A stretch of DNA of 64,000 nt from Pseudomonas sp. S09G 359 (GTDB lineage: Bacteria; Pseudomonadota; Gammaproteobacteria; Pseudomonadales; Pseudomonadaceae). The notes beneath the pieces are model-generated. The model was not told the DNA's origin, did no database searches, and worked only from the letters and a program-made list of their open reading frames with translations. Both the position numbers and the translations under genes were made by a program. The stretch spans positions 6,499,501 to 6,563,500 of the forward strand of contig NZ_CP025263.1 in NCBI RefSeq assembly GCF_002843605.1, read 5' to 3'. The first letter of the stretch is position 1, and the number at the start of each line of letters is the position of its first letter. Shown in pieces: positions 47,461-60,221 of the stretch.

Positions 47461-49437
47461 TCAGCGGAAGCGATCCACCTCATGGCGCAAGCCCGCCGCC
47501 AGCGTTTCCAGCTCCTTGGCCGTAATCGCCAGGTTGGACACCACTTCACGCTGCTCACTGTTGGCCAGCGCAATGCTTTGCAGGTTGCTGCTGAGCAAGG
47601 TCGCGGTGCTGCTCTGTTCCTGGGTCGCAGTAGTGATCGCCGCGAACTGCTGACCGGCCGAGCGGCTTTGCTCGTCGATACGCGCCAGGGCCGAGGCCAC
47701 GTCGGCGTTGCGCGACAGGCCTTCCTGCATCAGTACGTTGCCGTGTTCCATGGTGCTGATGGCGTTGCCGGTTTCCTTCTGGATGCTTTGAATCATCCCG
47801 GAAATCTCATCGGTGGCCTCACGGGTACGCGACGCCAGGTTACGTACCTCATCGGCCACCACGGCAAAACCACGGCCCTGTTCACCGGCGCGGGCGGCTT
47901 CGATCGCGGCGTTAAGCGCCAGCAGGTTGGTCTGTTCGGCGATGGAGGTGATCACACCGACGATGCCGCCGATCTCCTGGGAGCGCTGACCAAGGGTATT
48001 GATCACCGTGGCGGTGCTGTTCAGCGCGGCCGCGATATGTTCCAGCGACGACGATGCCTCTTGCATCGAGTTACGCCCAATGCGGGTTTGCTGGGCGTTT
48101 TCCTGGGCCAGGCGCTCGGTGCTGCCCATGTTGTCGGCAATGTTCAGCGAAGTGGCGCTGAACTCTTCCACCGCGCCGGCCATGCTGGTGATCTCGCCGG
48201 ACTGCTGCTCCATGCCTTCATAGGCACCACCCGACAACCCGGACAGCGCCTGGGCACGGCTGTTGACCTCTTCGGCCGCCTTGCGGATATGCGACACCAT
48301 GGTCGACAGCGCTTCGCCCATCTGGTTGAAACTGCGCGCCAGTTGGCCAATTTCGTCATGACTGGACACGTTCAGGCGTGCGCTCAAATCGCCCGCACCC
48401 AAGGCTTCAGCCTGACGCACCAGGTCACTCAGGGGCTGCAACTTGCTGCGCAGCAACCAGACCGTGGCACCGACCGCCAGCAACATCGCCAATATGCTGC
48501 CGATCACGAGGCGAATACCGACCGACCAGGTGACTGCGCGTATCTCGGCCTTCGGCATGCTCGCGACCACGGCCCAGGGGCCACCGTCGAACGGCACCGA
48601 AACGCTGTAGAAGTCTTCGTTCTTGTCGCTCCAGAAACGGCCTTTGCCTGGCGTCTTGGCCAGGTCCAGCATCACGGGAACCGACTGATCCAACGCCTGC
48701 ACACCGGCCGGCGGTACCAGCCAGCGCTTCTGCTCGTCGAGCAACGCCAGGGAGCCGGTCTGGCCAATGCGGAAGCGCTTGAGGTTTTCAAACTGGGCAG
48801 CTTGCGCATCGGTGTAGTCAAAACCGATGAACAGCACGGCAATTACTTTACCGCTGCTGTCCCGTACGGGGCTGTACTGGGTCATGTAGGAGCGATCGAA
48901 CAACACCGCGCGCCCGATGTAGGCCTGGCCCCCGAGCACTCGCTGGTAGGCAGGGCCCTGGCGGTCAAGCACGGTGCCGATGGCACGGCTGCCGTCCTGC
49001 TTGGTCAGGGAAGTGCTGACCCGGATGAAGTCCTCACCGCTGCGCACGAATACCGTGGCCACGCCGCCGGACATCTGCTTGAACTCATCTACTTCGGTGA
49101 AGTTGTTGTTGAGCACTTCGCCACGCAGCAACAGGCTCGGCGTCTGTACCCCGGCCACGGTGACCTGCTGATCGGCCTGCACACTCAACCCGGCGCTGAA
49201 GCGCTTTTCAAACAGCCCCGTCAAACGTTGGGTGCTCTCGCGCAACGTGCTGTGGAAGGTATTGAGTTGGTCGGCGAGCAAACGCGCTTCGCTGGCCAGG
49301 TGCTCCTCGCGGGTATCGAGGTTGGCGGAGTCGAGGGAACGCAAGGCGAAAACGGTACTGCCGCTGATGACGACAGCCAAAATCACCGCTAATGCGAGGC
49401 CTAGCTGTGAGGCAATCCGGGCGCGAGGTTGAGACAT
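47461..49437 (-). CDS. Methyl-accepting chemotaxis protein with periplasmic Cache domain
   Basis: 658 residues. It has an N-terminal membrane helix (residues 8-28), a periplasmic Cache3-Cache2-type sensor of about 290 residues, a second helix near 315-335 ([20 protein letters not shown]), a HAMP domain ([20 protein letters not shown]) and a signalling domain with the conserved hairpin tip [21 protein letters not shown]. It senses a ligand outside the inner membrane and controls CheA. The ligand cannot be assigned from sequence. Single gene, convergent with comM. Confidence 0.93.
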   Translation of the reverse strand: MSQPRARIASQLGLALAVILAVVISGSTVFALRSLDSANLDTREEHLASEARLLADQLNTFHSTLRESTQRLTGLFEKRFSAGLSVQADQQVTVAGVQTPSLLLRGEVLNNNFTEVDEFKQMSGGVATVFVRSGEDFIRVSTSLTKQDGSRAIGTVLDRQGPAYQRVLGGQAYIGRAVLFDRSYMTQYSPVRDSSGKVIAVLFIGFDYTDAQAAQFENLKRFRIGQTGSLALLDEQKRWLVPPAGVQALDQSVPVMLDLAKTPGKGRFWSDKNEDFYSVSVPFDGGPWAVVASMPKAEIRAVTWSVGIRLVIGSILAMLLAVGATVWLLRSKLQPLSDLVRQAEALGAGDLSARLNVSSHDEIGQLARSFNQMGEALSTMVSHIRKAAEEVNSRAQALSGLSGGAYEGMEQQSGEITSMAGAVEEFSATSLNIADNMGSTERLAQENAQQTRIGRNSMQEASSSLEHIAAALNSTATVINTLGQRSQEIGGIVGVITSIAEQTNLLALNAAIEAARAGEQGRGFAVVADEVRNLASRTREATDEISGMIQSIQKETGNAISTMEHGNVLMQEGLSRNADVASALARIDEQSRSAGQQFAAITTATQEQSSTATLLSSNLQSIALANSEQREVVSNLAITAKELETLAAGLRHEVDRFR

Positions 49438-49614
49438 GAGGGCTCCTGGCCGAGGCCAGGATCATCCTGATCTCATAGCGCTGCTCGGCAAATTATCTGG
49501 TGGGTAGCGTTGGTGCACGATGGTTCCAACACACCTACTTCGGCGGGCGCGAGCAATACTTGAGCGAAACGTATGGGTATCACGCAAACGATTGCATGAA
49601 CGGCCTGCAGCCAC

Positions 49615-50535
49615 TCAGTCGAGGCGCTCTACCGCGGGTAAAACCATGGCCTGCACTTCGCCCTGGAGAAAATCCGCCAGGCGCCGCAAGCGCTCGCCGC
49701 GGGGGCGTGTTTTTGGCCACACCAGGTAATAGCTTTCCCCACTCGCCACCGCCGTCGGCCACGGCAGGCTCAACCGCCCCTGGGCCACGTCCTCGGCCAC
49801 CATCAGCAAATCCCCAATGGACACGCCATACCCCCGCGCGGCGGCGATCATGCCCAACTCCAGGGTATCGAACACCTGCCCGCCCTTGAGCGATATCTGG
49901 GATGACAGGCCCATGCGCTCCAGCCAGTTGCGCCAGTCACGCCGGTCGGGGGTGGGGTGCAGTAATTCGGCGCTGGCCAGGCGCGCGGCATCCCATGGCC
50001 CATCCTCCAGCAGGTTCGGGGCGCCGACAGGGATCAGCAATTCGGGAAACAGGTAGCACGCCTCCCAATCCGCCGGGAAATGCCCGTAGCTCAGCAACAC
50101 CGCACAGTCGAACGGCTCCTGGTTGAAGTCGACCTCATCCACGTTCATCCAGGCACTTGTCAGTTGCACCTCATTGCCCGGCTGTAACGCCCGGAAACGA
50201 CTCAGCCGCGCCAACAGCCAGCGCATGGTCAGGGTCGACGGCGCCTTCATGCGCAGGATGTCATCTTCAGCATTCAGGGTATGGCAGGCCCGCTCCAGCG
50301 CGGCGAAACCTTCGCGCACGCCGGGCAACAACAGTCGCGCGGCCTCGGTGAGCTGCAAGTTGCGCCCGCTGCGCTGGAACAGGCGGCAGGCGAAATGCTC
50401 TTCGAGGGTGCGGATATGCCGGCTCACCGCACTTTGGGTAATCGACAGCTCTTCAGCCGCGCGGGTAAAGGAGTTGTGCCGGGAGGCGGCTTCAAAGGCA
50501 CGCAGGGCATAAAGCGGAGGAAGACGACGGGACAT
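49615..50535 (-). CDS. LysR family transcriptional regulator (GcvA-like)
   Basis: 306 residues from the ATG at 50535 (MSRRLPPLYALRAFEAASRHNSF), preceded by GGAG at eight bases. The open frame extends to 50631 but that portion is not family-like. The winged helix-turn-helix has TRAAEELSITQSAVSRHIRTLEE; the rest is the substrate-binding-like effector domain. It is divergent from the MATE pump gene with about 150 bases between, so it probably controls the pump; this pairing is also seen in P. aeruginosa. The effector is unknown. Confidence 0.92.
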   Translation of the reverse strand: MSRRLPPLYALRAFEAASRHNSFTRAAEELSITQSAVSRHIRTLEEHFACRLFQRSGRNLQLTEAARLLLPGVREGFAALERACHTLNAEDDILRMKAPSTLTMRWLLARLSRFRALQPGNEVQLTSAWMNVDEVDFNQEPFDCAVLLSYGHFPADWEACYLFPELLIPVGAPNLLEDGPWDAARLASAELLHPTPDRRDWRNWLERMGLSSQISLKGGQVFDTLELGMIAAARGYGVSIGDLLMVAEDVAQGRLSLPWPTAVASGESYYLVWPKTRPRGERLRRLADFLQGEVQAMVLPAVERLD

Positions 50536-50693
50536 TAGGAAAGCTCCGACAGCGCAATTTTGCAAAACTACCAGAATCAAACAGGCATGAGTTTTAATCA
50601 TGCGAACGATCGCTTTTATCCCTTTGTGCAATGGGCTGAGAGCGCCGAGAATCGACCCTCCCCCAACTCTCTGACTTTTCGAGTGTGATGATC

Positions 50694-52091
50694 ATGCAGC
50701 ATCCGGCACGTACCGAACTCTGGGCCATTCTGCGGCTGTCAGGGCCGTTGATTGCCTCACAGTTGGCGCACATGCTGATGGTGCTGACCGACACCCTGAT
50801 GATGGCCCGCCTGAGCCCCGAAGCGCTGGCCGGGGGCGGCCTGGGCGCGGCGAGCTATTCGTTTGTGTCGATTTTCTGCATCGGCGTGATTGCCGCCGTC
50901 GGCACATTGGTGGCTATCCGTCACGGCGCCGGCGACATTGAAGGCGCCACTCGCCTGACCCAGGCCGGGCTGTGGCTGGCCTGGCTGATGGCGCTTGCGG
51001 CAGCCCTGCTGATGTGGAACCTCAAGCCGGTGCTGCTGATGTTCGGCCAGACCGAAACCAATGTGCAGTCGGCGGGGCAATTCCTGACGATGCTGCCGTT
51101 CGCCCTGCCCGGCTACCTGAGCTTCATGGCCTTGCGGGGGTTCACCAGCGCTATCGGCAAAGCCACGCCGGTGATGGTGATCAGCCTGGGCGGCACGGTC
51201 TTGAATTACCTGCTGAACCACGCGCTGATCGAAGGCATGTTCGGCCTGCCGAAACTCGGCCTGATGGGCATTGGCCTGGTCACCGCCATCGTCGCCAATG
51301 GCATGGCGCTGGCGCTGATGTGGTACATCCGCAGCAACCGCGCCTATGCCGCCTACCCGCTGGGCTCCGGCCTGCTGCGCCTCAACACCCGGTACTTGCG
51401 CGAGTTATGGCGCCTGGGCCTGCCAATTGGTGGCACCTATGCGGTGGAAGTCGGGCTGTTTGCCTTCGCGGCGCTGTGCATGGGCACCATGGGCAGCACC
51501 CAACTGGCGGCGCATCAGATCGCCCTGCAAATCGTCTCGGTGGCCTTTATGGTGCCGGCAGGGATGTCCTACGCGGTGACCATGCGCATCGGTCAGCACT
51601 ACGGCGCCGGGCAACTGCTGCAGGCGCGCATGGCGGGGCGCGTCGGGATTGGATTTGGGGCGACGGTGATGTTGGGATTTGCCGTGGTGCTGTGGTTGTT
51701 TTCCGACCCGCTGATCGGGCTGCTGATCGACCATGACAACCCGGCGTTCCACGACGTGATCGTCCTGGCCGTCAGCCTGCTGGCCGTCGCCGCCTGGTTC
51801 GAACTGTTCGACGGCGTGCAAACCATCGCCATGGGCTGCATTCGCGGGCTCAAAGACGCCAAGACCACCTTCCTGATTGGCGCGGGTTGCTATTGGTTGA
51901 TCGGCGCACCCTCGGCCTGGTTGATGGCCTTTACCCTGGGCTGGGGGCCGACGGGCGTGTGGTGGGGCCTGGCGCTGGGCCTGGCCTGCGCGGCGGTGAG
52001 CCTGACCTGGGCGTTTGAAGCGAAGATGAAACGGATGATTCGCCAGGAGCCGCCCATACATCCTGCATTTCATGCCGCACAGACAGAGTAA
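50694..52091 (+). CDS. MATE family multidrug efflux pump (NorM/PmpM type)
   Basis: 465 residues with twelve hydrophobic segments. The start MQHPARTELWAILRLSGPLI matches pseudomonad NorM proteins; a GTG (50685) and an ATG (50688) just upstream are in frame and also possible. MATE signatures: VLTDTLMMARLSPEALAGG and GLPIGGTYAVEVGLFAFAAL. It exports cationic drugs by H+ or Na+ antiport. Divergent from the LysR gene. A REP doublet follows. Confidence 0.93.
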   Translation: MQHPARTELWAILRLSGPLIASQLAHMLMVLTDTLMMARLSPEALAGGGLGAASYSFVSIFCIGVIAAVGTLVAIRHGAGDIEGATRLTQAGLWLAWLMALAAALLMWNLKPVLLMFGQTETNVQSAGQFLTMLPFALPGYLSFMALRGFTSAIGKATPVMVISLGGTVLNYLLNHALIEGMFGLPKLGLMGIGLVTAIVANGMALALMWYIRSNRAYAAYPLGSGLLRLNTRYLRELWRLGLPIGGTYAVEVGLFAFAALCMGTMGSTQLAAHQIALQIVSVAFMVPAGMSYAVTMRIGQHYGAGQLLQARMAGRVGIGFGATVMLGFAVVLWLFSDPLIGLLIDHDNPAFHDVIVLAVSLLAVAAWFELFDGVQTIAMGCIRGLKDAKTTFLIGAGCYWLIGAPSAWLMAFTLGWGPTGVWWGLALGLACAAVSLTWAFEAKMKRMIRQEPPIHPAFHAAQTE

Positions 52092-52107
52092 AAGCCTGAC
52101 CAGATCA

Positions 52108-52205
52108 AAATGTGGGAGCGGGCTTGCTCGCGAATGCGCTGGATCAGTCGATAGATTCGGTGACTGACACTCCGTATTCGCGAGCAAGCCCGCTCCCACA
52201 TTTTA
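52108..52205. repeat. REP doublet (GAGCGGGCTTGCTCGCG type)
   Basis: TGTGGGAGCGGGCTTGCTCG and its complement flank a centre that contains GGTGACTGACACTCCGTA. That centre matches the one of the doublet at 5074-5167 (GTGACTGACACTCCGCTA), although the arms belong to a different REP variant. It separates the convergent MATE and EAL genes. Confidence 0.9.
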
Positions 52206-52218
52206 TTGGGTTTGCAGA

Positions 52219-53883
52219 TCAGCCCAGCAGCGCCTGCTGGCTTTTGCCGAAGGTCAGGTACTCCACCAACTCCGGCAGCGGCAACGGCTTGCTGATCAGA
52301 TACCCCTGGGCCTGATCGCAGCCGAATAATCTCAGCAAGGCAAGTTGCTCCGGGGTCTCCACGCCTTCGGCCACCACTTCCAGGTTGAGGTTGTGGGCCA
52401 GGTTGATCATCGCGTGCACCAGCTTGCGGTTCTCCTCGCGCTCTTCCATGCCACCGACAAAGCTCTTGTCGATCTTCAACAAGGCAATCGGCAGGCTGTT
52501 GAGGTGCACGAACGATGAGAAACCGGTGCCGAAGTCATCCAGCGAAAACCGCACACCGAGGCGGCCGAGGGCGTCCATGGTCTGCTTGACCAGGTCACTG
52601 CGGCGCATCACCGCGGTTTCGGTGAGCTCGAACTCCAACCATTGCGCGTCCACGCCGCGTTCGGTGATCAGCCGGCTGAGGGTGGAGAGCAACTGGCCGT
52701 CCTGAAACTGGCGGAACGACAGGTTCACCGCCATATGCAGCGGTGGCAGGCCGCGCTCGCGCAGGTCTTGCATGTCACGCAGGGCCCGGGAAATTACCCA
52801 GTAACCCAGCGGCACGATCAAGCCACTTTGCTCGGCCAGGGGCACAAATTCGCTGGGCGGCAACAGGCCACGTTCGCCGTGACGCCAGCGCACCAGGGCT
52901 TCCAGGCCGACGATATGGCCATCGTCCAGGTCCAGGCGCGGCTGGTAATGCAGCTCCAGCTCATCACGGCGCAAGGCGCGGCGCAGTTCGGTTTCCAGGT
53001 CGGCGAGGCTGCGGGCGTTGCGGTTGATGCGTTCGTTGAAGATATGAAAGGTGCAGCCCTGGGTACTCTTGGCTTGCTGCATGGCGATATGCGCGTGCCA
53101 CATCAGCGGGTCGGCACCGGCGCGGGCGCGGGCATGTGCTACCCCCAGGCTGCAGCCGATCAGCAGGCTTTCGCCGTCCACCCAGTAGGGTTCGGCCATC
53201 ACTTCGGTGATGCGCTCGGCCATCCACTCGGCACGCTGGGGCGCGCGGCGGGTGTCGATCAGCAAGGCGAATTCGTCGCTGCCCAGGCGTGCCAGTTGGT
53301 CCCCGGCCTCAAGCTGGCTCTTGAGCCGCGAGACCACTTGCAGGATCAGCCGGTCGCCGGCCTGGTGGCCGAGGGCGTCGTTGGCATGGCGAAAGTTGTC
53401 GAGGTCCAGGTGACCGAGGGCCAGGCCGCGCCCCTCATTCTCGGCCAGCCGCGCCGTCAGCAGGGTCTGGAAGCCCTGGCGGTTGGCGATGCCGGTGAGC
53501 GGGTCCTGCTCGGCCAGGCGTTGCAGGGTGTTTTCCAGCACGCCGCGCTCGCGCACGTGGCGCAAACAGCGGCGCAGGGTATCGGCGTCCACTGCATCGC
53601 GAACCAGCCAATCGCTGACGCCCAACGGCGAAACCAGCGGCTCCTGTTCCAACAGCAACACGCACGGCAGGCTGCAACGGCCAGGGCCGGGTTGCAGACC
53701 CGGCGTGGTCAACAGCACGGCGCTGTGGTCGTCGTCGAACAGACGACTTACGGAGTCCCAGTTTGGTGCACTGATCAGCACAGCCCCATCGCCCATCGGC
53801 GCCAGGCACTCGCGCAACAACGCTGCCCACTCAGGCATATCGGCCAGTAGCAGCAAACGCAAGGGTTCGACAGGCGTAGACAA
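52219..53883 (-). CDS. Degenerate GGDEF - EAL c-di-GMP phosphodiesterase
   Basis: 554 residues. The N-terminal 115 residues resemble a degenerate receiver domain (LLLLADMPEWAALLREC; no standard phospho-acceptor environment). The GGDEF domain (LTGIANRQGFQTLL onwards) has GSDEF instead of GGDEF (in RLGSDEFALLI), suggesting it is not a good cyclase. The EAL domain is intact: EALVRWRH, NLSFRQF, ELTETAVM, DDFGTGFSSF, KIDKSFVGG and EGVETPEQL. It therefore probably degrades c-di-GMP. It corresponds in position to the P. aeruginosa phosphodiesterase ProE (PA5295). Divergent from rep. Confidence 0.92.
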   Translation of the reverse strand: MSTPVEPLRLLLLADMPEWAALLRECLAPMGDGAVLISAPNWDSVSRLFDDDHSAVLLTTPGLQPGPGRCSLPCVLLLEQEPLVSPLGVSDWLVRDAVDADTLRRCLRHVRERGVLENTLQRLAEQDPLTGIANRQGFQTLLTARLAENEGRGLALGHLDLDNFRHANDALGHQAGDRLILQVVSRLKSQLEAGDQLARLGSDEFALLIDTRRAPQRAEWMAERITEVMAEPYWVDGESLLIGCSLGVAHARARAGADPLMWHAHIAMQQAKSTQGCTFHIFNERINRNARSLADLETELRRALRRDELELHYQPRLDLDDGHIVGLEALVRWRHGERGLLPPSEFVPLAEQSGLIVPLGYWVISRALRDMQDLRERGLPPLHMAVNLSFRQFQDGQLLSTLSRLITERGVDAQWLEFELTETAVMRRSDLVKQTMDALGRLGVRFSLDDFGTGFSSFVHLNSLPIALLKIDKSFVGGMEEREENRKLVHAMINLAHNLNLEVVAEGVETPEQLALLRLFGCDQAQGYLISKPLPLPELVEYLTFGKSQQALLG

Positions 53884-54139
53884 GCTAGCTCCCTAGACTC
53901 TGCAAAATTTCGTTGGCGGCGGGCATTATGACGTGCGGCCTGATAATCACCAATGATAGGGGTTATCAAATACGCAAAGTGTAAACATTAGTCTCAAACA
54001 ACCCCGACATCCTGCGGCAAACTATCAAAACCGGCAAATTTAGATCGAGTGGTACGTCACACTGTCGTTCTGTGAGAGCAGAATCCTGCCAGCCTGTTAA
54101 AATGCCCGCCCTTTTGAATAACGACTCCCTGAATTCTGT

Positions 54140-56780
<2,641 letters not shown>

Positions 56781-56790
56781 TCGCGATTCA

Positions 56791-56886
56791 AAATGTGGGA
56801 GGGGGCTTGCCCCCGATAGCGGTGTATCAGTCACCAGATGTATTGGCTGACCCACTGCTATCGGGGGCAAGCCCCCTCCCACATTT
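56791..56886. repeat. REP doublet (GGGGGCTTGCCCCC type), near-identical to copy at 42131
   Basis: Arms as in 42131-42226, centre GCGGTGTATCAGTCACC then TGGCTGACCCACTGC; roughly three differences in 96 bases. It lies between the convergent xpt and acetyl-CoA hydrolase genes. Confidence 0.9.
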
Positions 56887-56901
56887 GCCTTGTGTTGGTT
56901 T

Positions 56902-58824
56902 TTAGTGCGCGGTCGCTTGTAAGCCGGCGAGCAGCAGGCGCTGGTAGAGGTCTTCTTTCAGGCCCTCCGGCTTATCCAGGCGCATCCGTTTCAGATGCTC
57001 TGGAAACGCTTCCGGCTCCGGCGCATCCAGTGCCGCCTTGCCCAGCTCCAGAATCTCCGTCAGCTTGAATTTGCTCTTGAGCCAGTTCAACGCCCGCAAC
57101 AGATCCCGCTCCTCATCGGTAAAGTCACTGCCCAACGGATACTCCGGAAACAACCGGCGATGCCGCGCCTGAATGCCCTTGAGCCGCTCCGGCGTGTTGT
57201 CGGCAAAGCGCGGGGCCAGCTTGAAATCCTTGGGCAACTTGCCGGCCTTTTGCGCCTGCTCGATCAAGTCGGCCTGGAAACGTGAGTCGCTGACATTGAG
57301 CAATGCCTCGATCACCTGGGCATCTGTCTGCCCACGTAGATCGGCGATTCCATACTCGGTGATGACGATATCCCGCAGGTGCCGGGGGATCGTGCAATGG
57401 CCATATTCCCAGACAATATTGGAACTGACCTCCCCCGCCGACTCGCGCCAGCTGCGCAGGATCAGGATCGAGCGCGCGCCCTCCAGCGCATGCCCCTGGG
57501 CCACGAAGTTGTACTGCCCGCCCACACCGCTGAGCACGCGGCCGTCCTCCAACTGGTCGGCCACACCGGCGCCGAGCAGTGTCACCATGATCGCGCTGTT
57601 GATAAATCGCGCATCCAGGCGCTGCAAACGCTTGAGCTGTTCCTGGCCGTACAGCTCGTTGATGTAGCTGATGCGGGTCATGTTGAATTCGAGGCGCTTG
57701 GCGTGGGTCATTTCCTGCAGGCGCTGGTAAAAACTGCGCGGCCCGAGGAAGAAACCGCCGTGGATCGAAATGCCATCGGCCTGCGCGGCATCATCGATCA
57801 AGCCAGCGTTTGCCTGCTCCTGGGTCGCCACATCCGGGTAGACCTTACGGCGGATAATGCCGGCGTCCGCCAGCACCAGCAGGCCGTTGACGAACATTTC
57901 GCTGCAACCATAGAGGCCACGGGCGAAGGGTTCTACGCCACCTTCACGGCTGATCAACGGCGCCCACTGGTACACATCCAGGTCCGTCAGCAGCAGGCGG
58001 TAGGCTTCGTTGTCGGCCTGGCGGGCCAGGAGTGCGGCGGTCAGCGCATCGCCCATCGAGCCGATGCCAATCTGCAAGGTGCCGCCATCGCGCACCAGGG
58101 TGCTGGCATGCAGGCCGATAAAGTGGTCTTGGAAACCCACTGGCATGTTCGGCGTGGAGAACAGCGTGGTGCTGTCCTTTTCATCGAGCAGGTAGTCGAA
58201 TTCATCTATGCCCAATTCAGCATCGCCGGGCATGTAGGGCAAATCACTGTGGACTTGGCCGACCACCAGGATGGTTTCCCCGGCGGCACGGCGCTTGGCG
58301 ATCATGGGCAACAGGTCGAGGGTGATATCGGGGTTGCAGCTCAGGCTCAGGCGGTCGGGATGCTCGGCGCTGCTGGCCACCAGTTGCGCCACCAGGTTGA
58401 GGCCGGCGGCGTTGATGTCGCGGGCAGCATAGCTGTAGTTGCTGCTCACGTAATCCTGCTGCGCCTGTTCGCTGTGCAGCAGGCTGCCGGGCTGCATGAA
58501 GAACTGCTGCACGCGGATATTCGCCGGCAGCTTGTCCTGGTGCAGGTCGGCGAGGAAATCCAACTCGGGGTAATCGCCAAACACGCGCTCGATAAAGGGT
58601 TCGAGAAAGCGCTTCTGCAAGCCGTCCCCCAGGGTCGGCCGGCCCAGGCTCAGCGCGGTGTAGATCGTCAGCGCCCGCTCCGGCAGCTTGGCGATGCGCC
58701 GGTACAGCGCATTGGCGAACAGGTTCGGCTTGCCCAAACCCAGGGGCATGCCCATGTGGATATGCGCCGGCAACCGCGCCAGTACGTCGTCCACTGCTTG
58801 CTCGATTGAACACAACTGCACCAT
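56902..58824 (-). CDS. Acetyl-CoA hydrolase/transferase family protein
   Basis: 640 residues. The C-terminal domain of this family is visible around LSGVGGQYNFVAQG, the GxGGQ oxyanion-loop motif, and ITEYGIADLRGQTDAQVIEALL. The N-terminal domain has LPAHIHMGMPLGLGKPNLFANALY, with the P-loop-like conserved segment. These enzymes transfer CoA between short-chain acids or hydrolyse acetyl-CoA. It is longer than typical 500-residue members, with about 100 extra residues. The exact acyl partner is uncertain. Monocistronic between a REP doublet and the bidirectional terminator at 58918. Confidence 0.85.
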   Translation of the reverse strand: MVQLCSIEQAVDDVLARLPAHIHMGMPLGLGKPNLFANALYRRIAKLPERALTIYTALSLGRPTLGDGLQKRFLEPFIERVFGDYPELDFLADLHQDKLPANIRVQQFFMQPGSLLHSEQAQQDYVSSNYSYAARDINAAGLNLVAQLVASSAEHPDRLSLSCNPDITLDLLPMIAKRRAAGETILVVGQVHSDLPYMPGDAELGIDEFDYLLDEKDSTTLFSTPNMPVGFQDHFIGLHASTLVRDGGTLQIGIGSMGDALTAALLARQADNEAYRLLLTDLDVYQWAPLISREGGVEPFARGLYGCSEMFVNGLLVLADAGIIRRKVYPDVATQEQANAGLIDDAAQADGISIHGGFFLGPRSFYQRLQEMTHAKRLEFNMTRISYINELYGQEQLKRLQRLDARFINSAIMVTLLGAGVADQLEDGRVLSGVGGQYNFVAQGHALEGARSILILRSWRESAGEVSSNIVWEYGHCTIPRHLRDIVITEYGIADLRGQTDAQVIEALLNVSDSRFQADLIEQAQKAGKLPKDFKLAPRFADNTPERLKGIQARHRRLFPEYPLGSDFTDEERDLLRALNWLKSKFKLTEILELGKAALDAPEPEAFPEHLKRMRLDKPEGLKEDLYQRLLLAGLQATAH

Positions 58825-58917
58825 CCGACCCTCCTGAACATTCCATGATTAGGGGTTGGACCGAGCTTGCCGGGTCTTTGCTGCAAAGAACAGCCTCGAA
58901 AACCAAATGCGCCGCAC

Positions 58918-58945
58918 AAAAAAGCCGCTCGTAAGCGGCTTTTTT
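58918..58945. terminator. Bidirectional rho-independent terminator
   Basis: AAAAAA, stem GCCGCT, loop CGTA, stem AGCGGC, TTTTTT. It ends the cytochrome c5 transcript on the minus strand, 16 bases after its stop. Confidence 0.93.
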
Positions 58946-58961
58946 GACGAGGATCGGCGGG

Positions 58962-59387
58962 TTACAGGCCGGACATCTTCTTGATCGCGCCTTTCAGGTC
59001 ATCATCCGAGCAATCCGCGCAGGTGCCTTTGGGCGGCATGGCGTTGATGCCGGTGATCGCCTTGGCCAGGATGCCGTCGAGGCCGCCCTGGTGGTCGGCG
59101 CGTTCTTTCCAGGCGGCGGTGTCGCCGATTTTCGGCGCGCCCAACAGGCCGGTACCGTGGCAGGCGTTGCAGTGCTTGGCGATGATCTCATCCGGCGTTT
59201 TCGCAGCGCCTCCACCGGCAGCGACCGCCACTTCCATGCCCTTGCACTCCTGGCCCTGGACGCAGACCTGGCCGACCGGCTCCAGGCGCTTGGCAATTTC
59301 ATCGTTAACAGTCGCAGCCTGAGCGCTGACAGCCCATAGGGCCAGTAAGGTTGCTGGTGCAGCCAGCATTTTCATAATTAGGTTCAC
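58962..59387 (-). CDS. Cytochrome c5-type periplasmic cytochrome
   Basis: 141 residues. A signal peptide (ending SAQA near residue 24) is followed by a single heme c site CNACH near residue 73 and the axial methionine in INAMPPKGTCADCS. Extra cysteines CVQGQEC and CADC are present, as in c5 family members. It shuttles electrons in the periplasm, probably to a terminal oxidase. Monocistronic. Confidence 0.93.
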   Translation of the reverse strand: MNLIMKMLAAPATLLALWAVSAQAATVNDEIAKRLEPVGQVCVQGQECKGMEVAVAAGGGAAKTPDEIIAKHCNACHGTGLLGAPKIGDTAAWKERADHQGGLDGILAKAITGINAMPPKGTCADCSDDDLKGAIKKMSGL

Positions 59388-59556
59388 GCGTTCACCCTCA
59401 ATGGTGGCTATTCACGCCTGCGGCCACGGTTTCGCAGGCGGCGAAAGTATAACGGTTAGCCCGCCGGGCCGAAACAACCCTATTAAATAAAGGGAGATTC
59501 GGCTTCGCGGATACAGCTGCGGGTACCTCTGCAACGCTGGCAGGGCGCCTCTTCTG

Positions 59557-60105
59557 TTAAAAGTTCGCGGGTGTGGCTGCGCTGATTAGTCGCGCCGGCA
59601 CGTCGAACGGGTTGCGAAAACGATGCGGCTTGGTGCTTTCAAAGTAGTAGCTATCGCCAGCTTCGAGCACAAAAGTTTCAACACCGACCACCAACTCCAG
59701 GCGACCTTCCACCAGAATCCCGGTTTCCTCGCCTTCGTGGGTGAGCATTTCTTCGCCCGTGTCGGCGCCCGGCGGGTAGATCTCGTTGAGAAACGCAATC
59801 GCCCGGCTGGGGTGCGCGCGACCTACCAGTTTCATGGTCACGGCGCCGTCGGAGATGTCGATCAGCTCATTGGCTTTATAGACGATCTGCGTCGGTATTT
59901 CCTGGAGGATCTCCTCGGAAAAGAACTCGACCATGGACATGGGGATGCCGCCCAGCACCTTGCGCAAGGAGCTGATCGAGGGGCTGACACTGTTTTTTTC
60001 GATCATCGAAATGGTGCTGTTGGTGACACCCGCGCGCTTGGCGAGCTCGCGCTGGGAAAGACCCTTCAGTTTACGGATGGATTGCAGTCGTTCGCCGACG
60101 TCCAA
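59557..60105 (-). CDS. pauR: Cupin-domain HTH regulator (PauR-like)
   Basis: 182 residues. An XRE-type helix-turn-helix (SQRELAKRAGVTNSTISMIEKN, residues 19-40) precedes a cupin domain (GEETGILVEGRLELVVG and ESTKPHRFRN). In P. aeruginosa the gene at this position, PauR, represses polyamine catabolism genes; the strong cupin and HTH similarity and the context support the same role. The ATG at 60105 has GGAG upstream. It lies between cytochrome c5 and alanine racemase, on the minus strand, with a 116-base gap to alr. Confidence 0.85.
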   Translation of the reverse strand: MDVGERLQSIRKLKGLSQRELAKRAGVTNSTISMIEKNSVSPSISSLRKVLGGIPMSMVEFFSEEILQEIPTQIVYKANELIDISDGAVTMKLVGRAHPSRAIAFLNEIYPPGADTGEEMLTHEGEETGILVEGRLELVVGVETFVLEAGDSYYFESTKPHRFRNPFDVPARLISAATPANF

Positions 60106-60221
60106 TGCAGGAGCCTCCTAGGATTCAGGCTTTGTTGTAATTGAGCGTTATCATGGCGACAGCGTTCAGTATTTACAACACTTGGGCCTAAATCCCGGGC
60201 AGCTGCATTCGTACGCGGCGA

